DNA of 64,000 nucleotides from Dactylosporangium sp040605635 (GTDB lineage: Bacteria; Actinomycetota; Actinomycetes; Mycobacteriales; Micromonosporaceae): positions 62,001 to 126,000 of the forward strand of contig NZ_JBEXDG010000008.1 of NCBI RefSeq assembly GCF_040605635.1. Reading direction: 5' to 3'. Shown here piece after piece: positions 9,815-18,225 of the stretch. How positions within the stretch are numbered: position 1 is the first letter of the stretch; the number at the start of each line of letters is the position of its first letter. The notes beneath the pieces were generated by a model. That model was not told the origin of the DNA. It worked only from the letters and a program-made list of their open reading frames with translations, and ran no database searches. The translations under genes and the position numbers were made by a program.

Positions 9815-10753
9815 ATGACCGGCAAGGACTTCCTGGTCACCATCGAGGGCGCGGGTCCGGTCACGGACGTGCTCACCCGGGACCGGGCGCAGATCCGGGA
9901 CCATCTGGCCACCCGCGGCGCGGTGCTGCTGCGCGGCTTCGACGTCGGCGGCGCCGACGGGCTCGCGGCGGGCGTGCGGGCGGTCGCCGGCGAGCCGCTG
10001 TCCTACACCGAGCAGTCATCGCCGCGCAGCGTGATCCAGGGCAACGTCTACACCTCCACGGAGTACCCGCCGCAGGAGGAAATCCCCCTGCACACGGAGA
10101 TGTCGTACCAGAAGGTGTGGCCGCTGACGCTGTTCTTCCACTGCGTCGAGCCACCGGCGACGCTCGGCGCGACCCCGCTCGCCTCGGTGCGGCACGTGTA
10201 CGACCTGGTCGACCCGGCGGTCCGTGAGGAGTTCCAGCGGCGCCGGTGGATGGTCGTGCGCAACTACGGCGACGACATCGGCCTGCGGTGGCGCACCGCG
10301 TTCAACACCGGCAGCCGCGACGACGTCGAGCGGCAGTGCGCCGCCGGTGACATCGCCGTGCGGTGGTCGGCGTCCGGGGACGGGCTGCGGACCACCGCCG
10401 TCCGCGACGCGGTCCACAAGCACCCCGCGGACGGGTCACCGGTGTGGTTCAACCATATCGTGATCTTCCACGACAGCAGCCTGCCGGCCGAGGTCCGCGA
10501 GGCGCTGCTGGACGTGTACGGCCCCGGCGGCCTGCCGAACAACTCCTTCTACGGCGACGGCGGCACGATTCCCGACGACGTGGTCGCCCATCTGCGCCAG
10601 TGCTACCGGGCCGCGTCGACCCGCTTCGACTACCAGCGCGACGACCTCGTCCTGGTCGACAACATGTCGGTCGCGCACGGCCGGGAGCCGTTCACCGGCC
10701 CGCGGAAGATCGCGGTCGCGATGGCCGAGCCGTCGGACGCGCCGCGCGACTGA
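9815..10753 (+). CDS. SyrP/TauD-family Fe(II)/2-oxoglutarate hydroxylase
   Basis: This 312-residue protein has the clavaminate-synthase-like iron site: His93 and Glu95 in HTEMSY, His288 in AHGRE, and Arg297 placed to bind 2-oxoglutarate. The stretch after HTEMSY, the aromatic run WPLTLFF and the later WRTAFNT are typical of SyrP-like enzymes. Those enzymes hydroxylate the beta carbon of an amino acid, often while it is bound to an NRPS carrier domain; beta-hydroxy-aspartate made this way is an iron ligand in several siderophores. Neither adenylation domain seen here looks specific for Asp, so the target may be loaded by an upstream module outside the window. A ribosome binding site lies 5-12 bases before the ATG. 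Last gene of the NRPS operon. Confidence 0.82.
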   Translation: MTGKDFLVTIEGAGPVTDVLTRDRAQIRDHLATRGAVLLRGFDVGGADGLAAGVRAVAGEPLSYTEQSSPRSVIQGNVYTSTEYPPQEEIPLHTEMSYQKVWPLTLFFHCVEPPATLGATPLASVRHVYDLVDPAVREEFQRRRWMVVRNYGDDIGLRWRTAFNTGSRDDVERQCAAGDIAVRWSASGDGLRTTAVRDAVHKHPADGSPVWFNHIVIFHDSSLPAEVREALLDVYGPGGLPNNSFYGDGGTIPDDVVAHLRQCYRAASTRFDYQRDDLVLVDNMSVAHGREPFTGPRKIAVAMAEPSDAPRD

Positions 10754-10760
10754 GTAGCCG

Positions 10761-12560
10761 TCACGCGTGGTCCGCCCGTCCGGCGGACCACGCGGCCCAC
10801 AGCCGGGCGTAGCCGCCGCCGGCCGCGACCAGGTCGGCGTGCGGGCCGCTCTCCACGATCCGGCCGTCGTCGATGACGAACACGAGGTCCGCGGCCGAGG
10901 CCTGGGTGAGCCTGTGCGCGACGACGATGCCGGTGCGCCCCCGCAGGACCCGGGTGGTGGCCGCTTCCAGCACCCGGGCGCCGCTGCTGCCGGCGTCGGC
11001 GGTGGCCTCGTCGAGGATCGCCACGAGCGGGTCGGCGAGCAGCACCCGCGCCAGGGCCAGCTGCTGCGCCTGCACCACGGTCAGCTCGTGCCCGCCGGCG
11101 CCGACGACCGTCTGCGGGCCGTCGGGCAGCGCCGCCACCCAGTCCCGCGCCCCCACGGTGCGCAGCGCCCGGTCGAGGTCCTCGTCGGTGGCGCCGGCGG
11201 CGGCGAGCCGCAGGTCCTCGGCGAGCGGGCCGGCGAAGACGTGGACCTCCTGGGAAACGAGGACGACCGCACGGCGCAGCGTCTCCGCGTCGAGCTCCGC
11301 CAGCGGCACCCCGCCCACGTGGATGCTGCCGCCGGCCGGCTCGTGCACGCCTGCCAGGAGCTTGGCGAGGGTGGTCTTGCCGCCACCGCTGGCGCCGACG
11401 AGCGCGACGGTGCTGCCGGCCGGGATGTCCAGGTCGATGTCGTGCAGCACCGGATGTCCCGGCAGGTACGCGTAGCGCAGACCGGACGCCTTCACCGCGC
11501 CGTCGGCCGGGACGGTGCTGTGCTGTGGCCGCTGCTCGGCGGGCAGGTCGGTGACGCCGACGAGGCGGGCCAGGCTCGCGTGCGCCGACTGCAGCGTGTC
11601 GAGCAGGAACAGCACCGTGTTGATCGGCCCGAACAGGTTCGCGAAGTACAGGGCGGCGGCGCTGGCCGCGCCGATGCTCGCCGTGCCCGCGTCGACCAGC
11701 AGGAACCCGGTGGCCAGGACGGCGGTCAGGCCGACGACCTCGGCGAGGTTGAGCCGCCCGAAGAACCGTGTCTGGAGCCGGACGACCCGGTACAACAGGT
11801 CGATGCTGCGGTCGACGCGGTCCGCCACGTGCCCGAGGTGTTCGTCGCGCAGCCCGAACGCCCGGACGGTCTGCGCGCCACCGATCGTGTCGAGCAGCTG
11901 TTGCTGCTCGGCGCCGGCGGCGACCCGCCGGTCGGCGTACAGCGGCGCGGACCGGCGGACGTACCAGCGGGCGGTGACGGCCTGCACGGGGACCGCGAGC
12001 AGCGCGGCGGCGCCGAAGCGCCAGTCCAGGGCGGTCAGCCCGACCAGGGTCAAGGTGATGATCAGCGCCGACTGCACGAACTCCGGGAACGCGCCGCGCA
12101 CGGCCTGGCTGATCATCGCGACGTCCTCGGTGATGCGTGAGGTCAGGTCGCCGGCGCCGCCCTGTTCGATCCGCTCCAGCGGCAGGTGCAGCGCGTGCTC
12201 GACGAACTCGTCGCGGATCGCGGCGAGGACCAGCTCACCGAGGCGGGAGATCAGCTGGAGCCCGGCGAACGCCAGGGCGCCCTGGCCGATCGCCGATCCG
12301 GCCAGCAGCAGCACCGGACCGGTGATCCGGCCGGCGGCGGCACCGGTGGCGGCGAGGTCGACGACCCGGCCCAGCAGCGGCGCGGTCACCAGGCTGAGCG
12401 CCGCGGCGAGCAGCAACGTCACCGCGGATCCGGCGGTGAGGAGCGGGTGGCGCAGCACCATCGCCCGCAGGGCGGCCAGGGTGCGGGCCGGGCCGGCGAT
12501 CGGCAGCAGGACCCTGTGGCCGGCGTCCGCGTCGGCCGGCGCGGGCGGGGGGAGCGTCAT
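10761..12560 (-). CDS. ABC exporter subunit (TMD-NBD) with degenerate signature motif
   Basis: This 599-residue half-transporter has an exporter-type membrane domain in its first ~330 residues, followed by an ATPase domain. Walker A is intact (GASGGGKTT, Lys395) and Walker B reads ILDEATADAG, with the catalytic Glu. The ABC signature is degenerate: TVVQAQ stands where LSGGQ is expected. Its ATG overlaps the stop of the neighbouring half-transporter gene by four bases. The partner has the opposite defects, so the two should form a heterodimer with one working ATP site. The setting suggests export of the siderophore made by the adjacent NRPS, although exporter-fold siderophore importers such as IrtAB exist in mycobacteria. 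Confidence 0.9.
   Translation of the reverse strand: MTLPPPAPADADAGHRVLLPIAGPARTLAALRAMVLRHPLLTAGSAVTLLLAAALSLVTAPLLGRVVDLAATGAAAGRITGPVLLLAGSAIGQGALAFAGLQLISRLGELVLAAIRDEFVEHALHLPLERIEQGGAGDLTSRITEDVAMISQAVRGAFPEFVQSALIITLTLVGLTALDWRFGAAALLAVPVQAVTARWYVRRSAPLYADRRVAAGAEQQQLLDTIGGAQTVRAFGLRDEHLGHVADRVDRSIDLLYRVVRLQTRFFGRLNLAEVVGLTAVLATGFLLVDAGTASIGAASAAALYFANLFGPINTVLFLLDTLQSAHASLARLVGVTDLPAEQRPQHSTVPADGAVKASGLRYAYLPGHPVLHDIDLDIPAGSTVALVGASGGGKTTLAKLLAGVHEPAGGSIHVGGVPLAELDAETLRRAVVLVSQEVHVFAGPLAEDLRLAAAGATDEDLDRALRTVGARDWVAALPDGPQTVVGAGGHELTVVQAQQLALARVLLADPLVAILDEATADAGSSGARVLEAATTRVLRGRTGIVVAHRLTQASAADLVFVIDDGRIVESGPHADLVAAGGGYARLWAAWSAGRADHA
10764..10794 (+). terminator. Perfect 13-bp hairpin at the convergent operon ends
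   Basis: CGCGTGGTCCGCC at 10764-10776, a five-base loop, and the exact complement at 10782-10794. It starts 11 bases after the hydroxylase stop and lies inside the last codons of the convergent exporter gene. No clear T-run follows. It probably ends transcription of the NRPS operon, and perhaps of the facing gene as well. Confidence 0.6.
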
Positions 12561-14215
12561 GACAGCACCAGTTCCCGGTAGGCGGGTCGGGTCCGCAGCA
12601 GGTCCGCGTGCGAGCCTTCGGCGGCGACGACCCCGCCGGCGAGGAACACGACCCGGTCGGCGGCGGCCAGCAGCGCCGGGCTGGTGGTCAGCACGACGGT
12701 GGTCCGGCCGGTCCGGGCGGCGCGCAGGCCCGCGGCGATGGCGGCCTCGGTGACGGCGTCGACGGCGGTCGTCGGATCGTGCAGGACCAGGACCGCCGGG
12801 TCGGCGTGCAGCGCGCGGGCGAGCGCGACGCGTTGACGCTGCCCGCCGGACAGCGACCGGCCGCGGCCGGTGACGGCGGTGGCGAGGCCGTCGGGGAGGA
12901 CGGCCGCGACCTGCTCCACCTGCGCCGCGGCGACCGCTGCGGTGATGTCGCCCGGTCGGCCGGCGCGGATGTTGGCCTCGACGCTGCCGTCGAACAGGTC
13001 CGCGTCGTGCGGGGAGGCGAGCACGACCGACCGCCAGGCCGGCGGCGCGAGGTCTTCGGCGTCGATGTCGTCGACGGTCACCGTGCCGTGCGTGGGGTCG
13101 GACTCGCGGCCGAGGATCCGCAGCAGCGTGCCCGCCGCGACCGGCTCGGCGACCACGCCGATCAGCTCACCCGCGGCCACGTCGAGGTCGACGCCGCGGA
13201 CGCCGGGCCCGCCTGTGCCGCGCAGGCGCAGGCGCCCGAGGACGGCCGGCGGGTCGGCGGTGGGGGAGGAGGCGCGGTCGCCGGTGACCCCGGCGATCCG
13301 GGCGGCGGAGGCGCGTCCACCGGCGATCGCGGCGATGATCTCGCCGAATGTCCCAAGCGGGCCGAGCAGGAACTGCGCGAGTCCGACGGCGGAGACGAGC
13401 TGACCGACGGTGATGTCCCCGGCGGCGGCGAGCCGGCCGCCGACGAGCGCGACGACGGCGAGGAAGAGACCGTTGACGACGATCACGGAGCCGTTGTAAC
13501 CGGCCTCGGCGCGGGCGGTGTGCAGGGTCGCGATCAGCGAGGCGCGGCTGATCGACCGGTACCGGGCGGCGGCCGCGTGCTCCGCCCCGATGCCCTTGAT
13601 CACCCGGATGCCCTGGACGAGGTCGGCGGCCACGCCCGCGGCCTGGGCGGCCTGTTCCTGCTGGTCGGCGCTGCGCCGTTCCAGCGGGGCGCTCAGCAGC
13701 TTCACCACGTACAGCATCGGTGGGGTGCCCAGCAGGATGAGCAGCCCGAGCGGGACCGACATGACCAGCAGGGCGGTGCTGGCGACGGCGACGCCGAAGA
13801 CCGCGGCGACGCCGTGCGGTGCCTGGAAGTTGACCATGGCGGTGCGGCGGGCGTCGCCGGTGGCGATGCTGACCAGCGCGCCGGGCAGCAGGGTGCTCTC
13901 GCGGCGGTCCAGTGCCGTGGCGGTGACCGCCAGCCGCAGCGAGCGGTCCGCGCGGGCGCCGCCGACCGTGCCGACCCGGGTGCCGAACCGCCAGCTCAGC
14001 GACAGCATCACGAACGTCGCGGCCAGCACCGCGAGCCACAGTCCCAGTGCGGCGGGATCGCCGGTGCGCACCGCGCGGTCGATGACGACGCCGATCAGCA
14101 CCGGCACGAGCGCCTCACCGGCCTGATGGCCGGTGTACAGCGCCGCGGAGGCGACGATGCGGCCGCGATGTGCCAGCATCGAACGCCGGAGCAGCGTACC
14201 GCCGTCGACGTTCAT
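12557..14215 (-). CDS. ABC exporter subunit (TMD-NBD) with degenerate Walker A and B
   Basis: This 552-residue half-transporter starts at the ATG reading MNVDGG; the frame stays open further upstream, but that stretch overlaps the divergent permease gene. A membrane domain (six hydrophobic segments expected) precedes the ATPase domain. The P-loop is ruined: VAEPVAAGT has no lysine. Walker B reads LVLHDPTTAVD, where the usual DE is HD. The signature LSGGQRQRVALARA is perfect. It therefore supplies the signature, but not ATP hydrolysis, to the site completed by the intact Walker motifs of the downstream gene product. First gene of the exporter operon, with an iron box 43 bases upstream of its start. 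Confidence 0.9.
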   Translation of the reverse strand: MNVDGGTLLRRSMLAHRGRIVASAALYTGHQAGEALVPVLIGVVIDRAVRTGDPAALGLWLAVLAATFVMLSLSWRFGTRVGTVGGARADRSLRLAVTATALDRRESTLLPGALVSIATGDARRTAMVNFQAPHGVAAVFGVAVASTALLVMSVPLGLLILLGTPPMLYVVKLLSAPLERRSADQQEQAAQAAGVAADLVQGIRVIKGIGAEHAAAARYRSISRASLIATLHTARAEAGYNGSVIVVNGLFLAVVALVGGRLAAAGDITVGQLVSAVGLAQFLLGPLGTFGEIIAAIAGGRASAARIAGVTGDRASSPTADPPAVLGRLRLRGTGGPGVRGVDLDVAAGELIGVVAEPVAAGTLLRILGRESDPTHGTVTVDDIDAEDLAPPAWRSVVLASPHDADLFDGSVEANIRAGRPGDITAAVAAAQVEQVAAVLPDGLATAVTGRGRSLSGGQRQRVALARALHADPAVLVLHDPTTAVDAVTEAAIAAGLRAARTGRTTVVLTTSPALLAAADRVVFLAGGVVAAEGSHADLLRTRPAYRELVLS

Positions 14216-14257
14216 CGACCTCACCCGCGCTTTCGTCCACACACTGTCGATCCAAGG

Positions 14258-14276
14258 CAAGGTTAGGGTAACCTCA
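14258..14276. promoter_or_regulatory. Iron box (IdeR/DmdR operator)
   Basis: The 19-base stretch CAAGGTTAGGGTAACCTCA matches 15 of 19 positions of the actinobacterial iron box TTAGGTTAGGCTAACCTAA, including all the central AGGTTAG and TAACCT bases. It lies between the divergent exporter and permease operons, so one repressor dimer pair could control both. Iron-loaded DmdR/IdeR binding here would shut off export and uptake when iron is plentiful. Confidence 0.85.
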
Positions 14277-14314
14277 GTCGCCGGGTCGTGGTGCGAGTGG
14301 TGGTGGAGGTCGCG

Positions 14315-15337
14315 GTGACAGGCACGAAGGTGGCCACCGCCCGGGCCGCCCCTCGCCGTCTCCTGGGGCTCGCCGCCGCCGTGCTGGTCCTCGCCGCCCT
14401 GTTCGCGGTGAGCCTCGCCGTCGGCGCCCGGCACATCGACGCCACCACCGTCTGGCAGGCCCTCGGCCACGACGACGGCAGCGACGACGCCTACATCGTG
14501 CGCGCCCTGCGCCTGCCCCGCGGCATCCTCGCCGTCCTCGTCGGCGCCGCCCTCGGCCTCGCGGGCGCCCTCATGCAGGCACTGACCCGCAACCCGCTCG
14601 CCGACCCCGGCCTGATGGGCGTCGAGATCGGCGCATCCACCGCCATCGTCACCGGCATCGCCTTCTTCGGCGTCACCGCACCGTCCGGCTACGTCTGGTT
14701 CGCCTTCGCCGGCGCGCTGGCCGCCTCGGTGATCGTCTACACCCTGGGCGCCAGCGGCCGGGCCGCGACCCCGGAACGCATCGTCGTCGCCGGTGCCGCC
14801 GTCAGTGCGGCGCTGGGCGCGTTCATCAGCGCCGTGCTCCTGCTCAACGGCCAGGCGTTCGACCGGTTCCGGTTCTGGGTCGTGGGCTCGCTCGCCAACC
14901 GTGGCTTCGACGTGCTGTGGCAGCTGGCACCGTTCATCCTCACCGGCGCCGTGCTCGCGCTGCTGCTCGGCCGCGGTCTCAACGTCCTCGCCCTCGGCGA
15001 GGACACCGGCCGCGCCCTCGGCGCCCGCGCCGGGCACGTCCGGCTCGCCGGCGCGCTCGCCGTCACCCTGCTCTGCGGCGCCGCCACCGCCGCCGCCGGC
15101 CCCATCGGCTTCGTCGGGCTGACCGTCCCGCACGTCGCCCGGATGATCACCGGCCCCGACAACGCCTGGGTCCTGCCGTACTCCGCGGTCCTGGCACCGA
15201 TCCTCGTCCTCGGCGCCGACGTCCTCGGCCGCGTCGTCGTCGCCCCGGGAGAGCTCGAGGTCGGCATCGTCATGGCCCTCGTCGGCGCCCCCGTGTTCAT
15301 CGCCCTGTGCCGACGCACCCGGATCGCCCAGCTGTGA
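14315..15337 (+). CDS. FecCD-family ferric-siderophore permease (first subunit)
   Basis: A multi-helix iron-siderophore permease of the BtuC/FecCD family, about 340 residues. Family landmarks include RLPRGILAVLVGAALGLAG, QALTRNPLADP and GFVGLTVPH near the coupling helix. I chose the GTG at 14315 because GGAGGT lies four bases upstream; GTG codons at 14288, 14291 and 14297-14303 are in frame and possible. It lies just downstream of the iron box and overlaps the next permease by four bases. It should pair with that permease and the ATPase to import the ferric siderophore delivered by the lipoprotein at 8.7 kb. Confidence 0.9.
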   Translation: MTGTKVATARAAPRRLLGLAAAVLVLAALFAVSLAVGARHIDATTVWQALGHDDGSDDAYIVRALRLPRGILAVLVGAALGLAGALMQALTRNPLADPGLMGVEIGASTAIVTGIAFFGVTAPSGYVWFAFAGALAASVIVYTLGASGRAATPERIVVAGAAVSAALGAFISAVLLLNGQAFDRFRFWVVGSLANRGFDVLWQLAPFILTGAVLALLLGRGLNVLALGEDTGRALGARAGHVRLAGALAVTLLCGAATAAAGPIGFVGLTVPHVARMITGPDNAWVLPYSAVLAPILVLGADVLGRVVVAPGELEVGIVMALVGAPVFIALCRRTRIAQL

Positions 15338-16389
15338 GCACCCACACCGGCCCCCGGCCGATCTCCGGCGTCGTCCTGCGACCCTTCAGCCTCTCGGTCC
15401 GGCTGCGCCCCCGCGCGCTGCTCGTCGGCCTCGCACTCCTCGCCGTGCTGACGATCGTCGGCGTCGTCACCCTGACCACCGGCGACTACGAGGCGACCGT
15501 GCCGGAGGTCATCGACGCGCTCTTCGGCGGCGGCCCGCCCGGCCTCGACGTCGTCGTGCGCCGCTTCCGCCTGCCGCGCCTGCTCGTCGCCATCGGCGTC
15601 GGCGCCGCGCTCGGCACCGCCGGCGCGGTCTTCCAGAGCATCACCCGCAACCCGCTCGGCAGCCCCGACGTCATCGGCTTCACCAACGGCTCGGCCACCG
15701 GCGCCGTCCTGGCGATCCTGCTGCTGCGCGCCACCACGGTCGAGGTCGCCGCCGCCGCCGTGATCGGAGGCGTGCTGTCAGCCGCGGCGGTCTACCTGCT
15801 GTCCTACCGCCGCGGCGTCGCCGGGTTCCGGCTGATCCTGGTCGGTATCGGCGTCAGCGCCATGCTCACCTCCGTCAACACGTACCTGCTCAGCCGCGCG
15901 TCGCTGCGCGAAGCCCAGATCGCCCAGCTCTGGCTGCTCGGCAGCGTCAACGGCCGCAGCTGGGAACACGTCGTGCCGCTGTGGGCGTCGCTGGTCGTGC
16001 TGCTGCCCGCCGTCCTGGCGATGAGCCGGAGCCTGGCGATGCTGGAGCTCGGCGCCGACACCGCCTCCGCGCTCGGCCTGTGGTCCGGGAAGGTCACCCT
16101 CGGCCTGCTGCTCGGCGGGGTGGCCCTCACCGCCGTGGCGACCGCGGCCGCCGGCCCGATCGCCTTCGTCGCCCTGGCCGCGCCGCAGATCGCGGCCCGC
16201 CTCGTGCGCTCCGGTACCCCACCGCTGCTGCCCGCCGCCCTGACCGGCGCGGTCCTGCTCGCCGGCGCGGACCTGGCCGGGCAGCAACTGTTCGGATCGC
16301 TGCGGCTGCCGGCCGGGGTGACCACCGCCGCCGTCGGCGGGATCTACCTGATCTGGCTGCTCGGCCGTGAGTGGCGCAAAGGATGGTGA
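15334..16389 (+). CDS. FecCD-family ferric-siderophore permease (second subunit)
   Basis: The second permease of the pair, 351 residues from the GTG at 15334 (GTGA overlap with the preceding stop). It shows RLPRLLVAIGVGAALGTAG, QSITRNPLGSPD and PIAFVALAAPQ, all typical of FepG-like subunits. The N-terminus carries an extra ~30 polar and basic residues before the first helix. Ends overlapping the ATPase gene region, so the three transport genes form one compact operon. Confidence 0.9.
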   Translation: MSTHTGPRPISGVVLRPFSLSVRLRPRALLVGLALLAVLTIVGVVTLTTGDYEATVPEVIDALFGGGPPGLDVVVRRFRLPRLLVAIGVGAALGTAGAVFQSITRNPLGSPDVIGFTNGSATGAVLAILLLRATTVEVAAAAVIGGVLSAAAVYLLSYRRGVAGFRLILVGIGVSAMLTSVNTYLLSRASLREAQIAQLWLLGSVNGRSWEHVVPLWASLVVLLPAVLAMSRSLAMLELGADTASALGLWSGKVTLGLLLGGVALTAVATAAAGPIAFVALAAPQIAARLVRSGTPPLLPAALTGAVLLAGADLAGQQLFGSLRLPAGVTTAAVGGIYLIWLLGREWRKGW

Positions 16390-16394
16390 CGGCG

Positions 16395-17246
16395 ATGAAA
16401 TCCATGGCGATACAGCCCGCGGTGCCGAGCGCGCACGCCGGCCGGCTGCAGGCGCGCGGCGTGACGATCGGCTACGAAGAACGGGTCGTGGCCGCCGACC
16501 TCGACCTGACCGTGCCCGACGGCTCGTTCACCGTCGTCATCGGCCCCAACGCCTGCGGCAAGTCCACCCTCCTGAAGGCCCTCGCCCGGCTCATCCGGCC
16601 GCGGACCGGCAGCGTCTGGCTCGACGGTCAGGCCATCTCCGCGTACTCCACCAAGCACGTGGCGCGCGAACTCGGCCTGCTGCCGCAGAGCTCGCTCGTG
16701 CCGGGCGGCATCACCGTCGGCGACCTGGTCGCCCGCGGCCGCTATCCGCACCAGAGCATGCTGCGCCAATGGTCCCCGCACGACCAGCAGGTCGTCGCCG
16801 CCGCGATGGCCCGCACCGGCGTCAGCGAGCTCGCGCACCGCGTCGTCGACGAACTCTCCGGCGGGCAGCGGCAGCGCGTGTGGCTGGCCATGGTCCTCGC
16901 CCAGGAGACCTCGATCCTGCTGCTGGACGAGCCGACCACCTTCCTGGACATCGCCCACCAGGTCGAGGTGCTCAACCTGTGCGCGGACCTGCACGAGCAG
17001 GGCTCGACGCTCGCCGTCGTCCTGCACGACATCAACCAGGCCTGCCGCTACGCCACCAACCTCGTCGTGATGCGCGACGGGCGGATCGTCGCACACGGCG
17101 ACCCGTCGGACATCGTCACCGAGGCGCTCATCGCCGAGGTGTTCGGCCTGGACTGCCGGATCATCCCGGATCCGGAGGTCGGCACCCCCATCGTCGTGCC
17201 GGTCGCCCGTCCGGGCGATCCGCGTCGCCGTACCGCGGGAAATTGA
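16395..17246 (+). CDS. FepC-type ferric-siderophore ABC transporter ATPase
   Basis: An ATPase of the iron-siderophore importer family with Walker A GPNACGKST, signature LSGGQRQRVWLAM, Walker B ILLLDEPTTFLD and the switch histidine in VVLHDINQA. These match FepC/FhuC closely. The ATG at 16395 sits about eight bases after AAAGGATGG; the in-frame GTG at 16386 would give the same GTGA overlap seen elsewhere in this operon, and an ATG at 16383 is also possible. It powers uptake through the two preceding permeases. Confidence 0.92.
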   Translation: MKSMAIQPAVPSAHAGRLQARGVTIGYEERVVAADLDLTVPDGSFTVVIGPNACGKSTLLKALARLIRPRTGSVWLDGQAISAYSTKHVARELGLLPQSSLVPGGITVGDLVARGRYPHQSMLRQWSPHDQQVVAAAMARTGVSELAHRVVDELSGGQRQRVWLAMVLAQETSILLLDEPTTFLDIAHQVEVLNLCADLHEQGSTLAVVLHDINQACRYATNLVVMRDGRIVAHGDPSDIVTEALIAEVFGLDCRIIPDPEVGTPIVVPVARPGDPRRRTAGN

Positions 17247-17271
17247 CCAAGATCCTGGGGAGGACCCGGTC

Positions 17272-18210
17272 GTGTTCGACCACTTCGTCTGGTCAGTGGC
17301 AGTGTGCCCGGTCGCCGTCGCCGTGGCGATCCGGTTCCTCGCCGACCGGCTGCGCCCCGATGCCGCCCTGCTGTTCTTCGTCGCCTCCATGGCGGCCACC
17401 GCACTCGCCTGCATGATCAACCTGACCATGTTCGCGCTGAAGGCCCTCGCCGAACTGCCCATGGTGGCGGCCCTCCTCGGGGTCTCCGACGAGTTCGTCC
17501 GCGCCGACACGGCATACGTGCCCTGGGTTTCCTGGCTGTCGCTGACCATGCTGCTGACCACCTTCGCCGGGATGGCGTGGACCTGGCGGGCATACCGCCG
17601 CGACCTCGCCTTCGCGCGCCGCTTCGCGGACCTGCCCACAGAGGACGGTCAGCTGACGATCCTCGACGACCCGCGGCCGGAGGCCTTCGCGGTCCCCACC
17701 GGCGGCGCGGGCCGCATCGTCGTCACCGCCGGCATGCGCGAAGCCCTCGACGACACCCAGTTCGCCGCGCTCCTCGCCCACGAACGCGCCCACCTGACGC
17801 AGCGGCACCACCGGCTCGTGCAGGTCGTCCGGCTCTCCGCCGCGGTCCATCCGGTGTTCTGGTGGCTCGCCCGGCGGATGGACTACCTGGTCGAGCGGGC
17901 CGCCGACGAGCACGCCGCGACCACCCTCGGAAACCGGGCGGCGGTGGCCCGGGCCATCGCCGCGGCGGCCCTGGTCGGCGTCCACCCGAGGCGCGCGGTC
18001 GGCCTCCGGATGGTCCCCACCGACCGCGACATGCGACAGGCGGGGGCGGTCCCGCGACGCGTCGCCTCCCTGATCGCCCCGCGCAGCCGGCGGTCCGCCC
18101 TGCTGGTCGTCGCGCCCGCGGCGGTCGCGGTCAGTTCGATGTTCTGGACGGGCGAATGCGTGTACGACCTCGGTGAGCTGCTGCACGCCGCGCGGCTCGA
18201 ACGCCGATGA
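17272..18210 (+). CDS. M56-family (BlaR1/MecR1-like) membrane metallopeptidase
   Basis: This 312-residue protein has hydrophobic segments at the N-terminus (about 5-20, 33-55 and 80-100), a zinc-binding motif HERAH with a following LTQRHH, and a later acidic EHAATT that would supply further ligands. It lacks the penicillin-binding sensor domain of BlaR1. Family members cleave or inactivate BlaI-type repressors. GGGGAGG lies about eight bases before the GTG. The gene begins only 26 bases after the uptake ATPase and may be read through from the iron-uptake operon. A BlaI-type gene converges from the other strand, 15 bases beyond the stop. Confidence 0.85.
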   Translation: MFDHFVWSVAVCPVAVAVAIRFLADRLRPDAALLFFVASMAATALACMINLTMFALKALAELPMVAALLGVSDEFVRADTAYVPWVSWLSLTMLLTTFAGMAWTWRAYRRDLAFARRFADLPTEDGQLTILDDPRPEAFAVPTGGAGRIVVTAGMREALDDTQFAALLAHERAHLTQRHHRLVQVVRLSAAVHPVFWWLARRMDYLVERAADEHAATTLGNRAAVARAIAAAALVGVHPRRAVGLRMVPTDRDMRQAGAVPRRVASLIAPRSRRSALLVVAPAAVAVSSMFWTGECVYDLGELLHAARLERR

Positions 18211-18225
18211 CGCGGCGCACCGCCA

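Noticed and set aside
14216..15133. An N-terminal extension of the second ABC half-transporter reaching 15133
   Set aside because: The extension is acidic low-complexity sequence antisense to the FecCD permease and would cross the iron box; the ATG at 14215 gives a normal exporter N-terminus.
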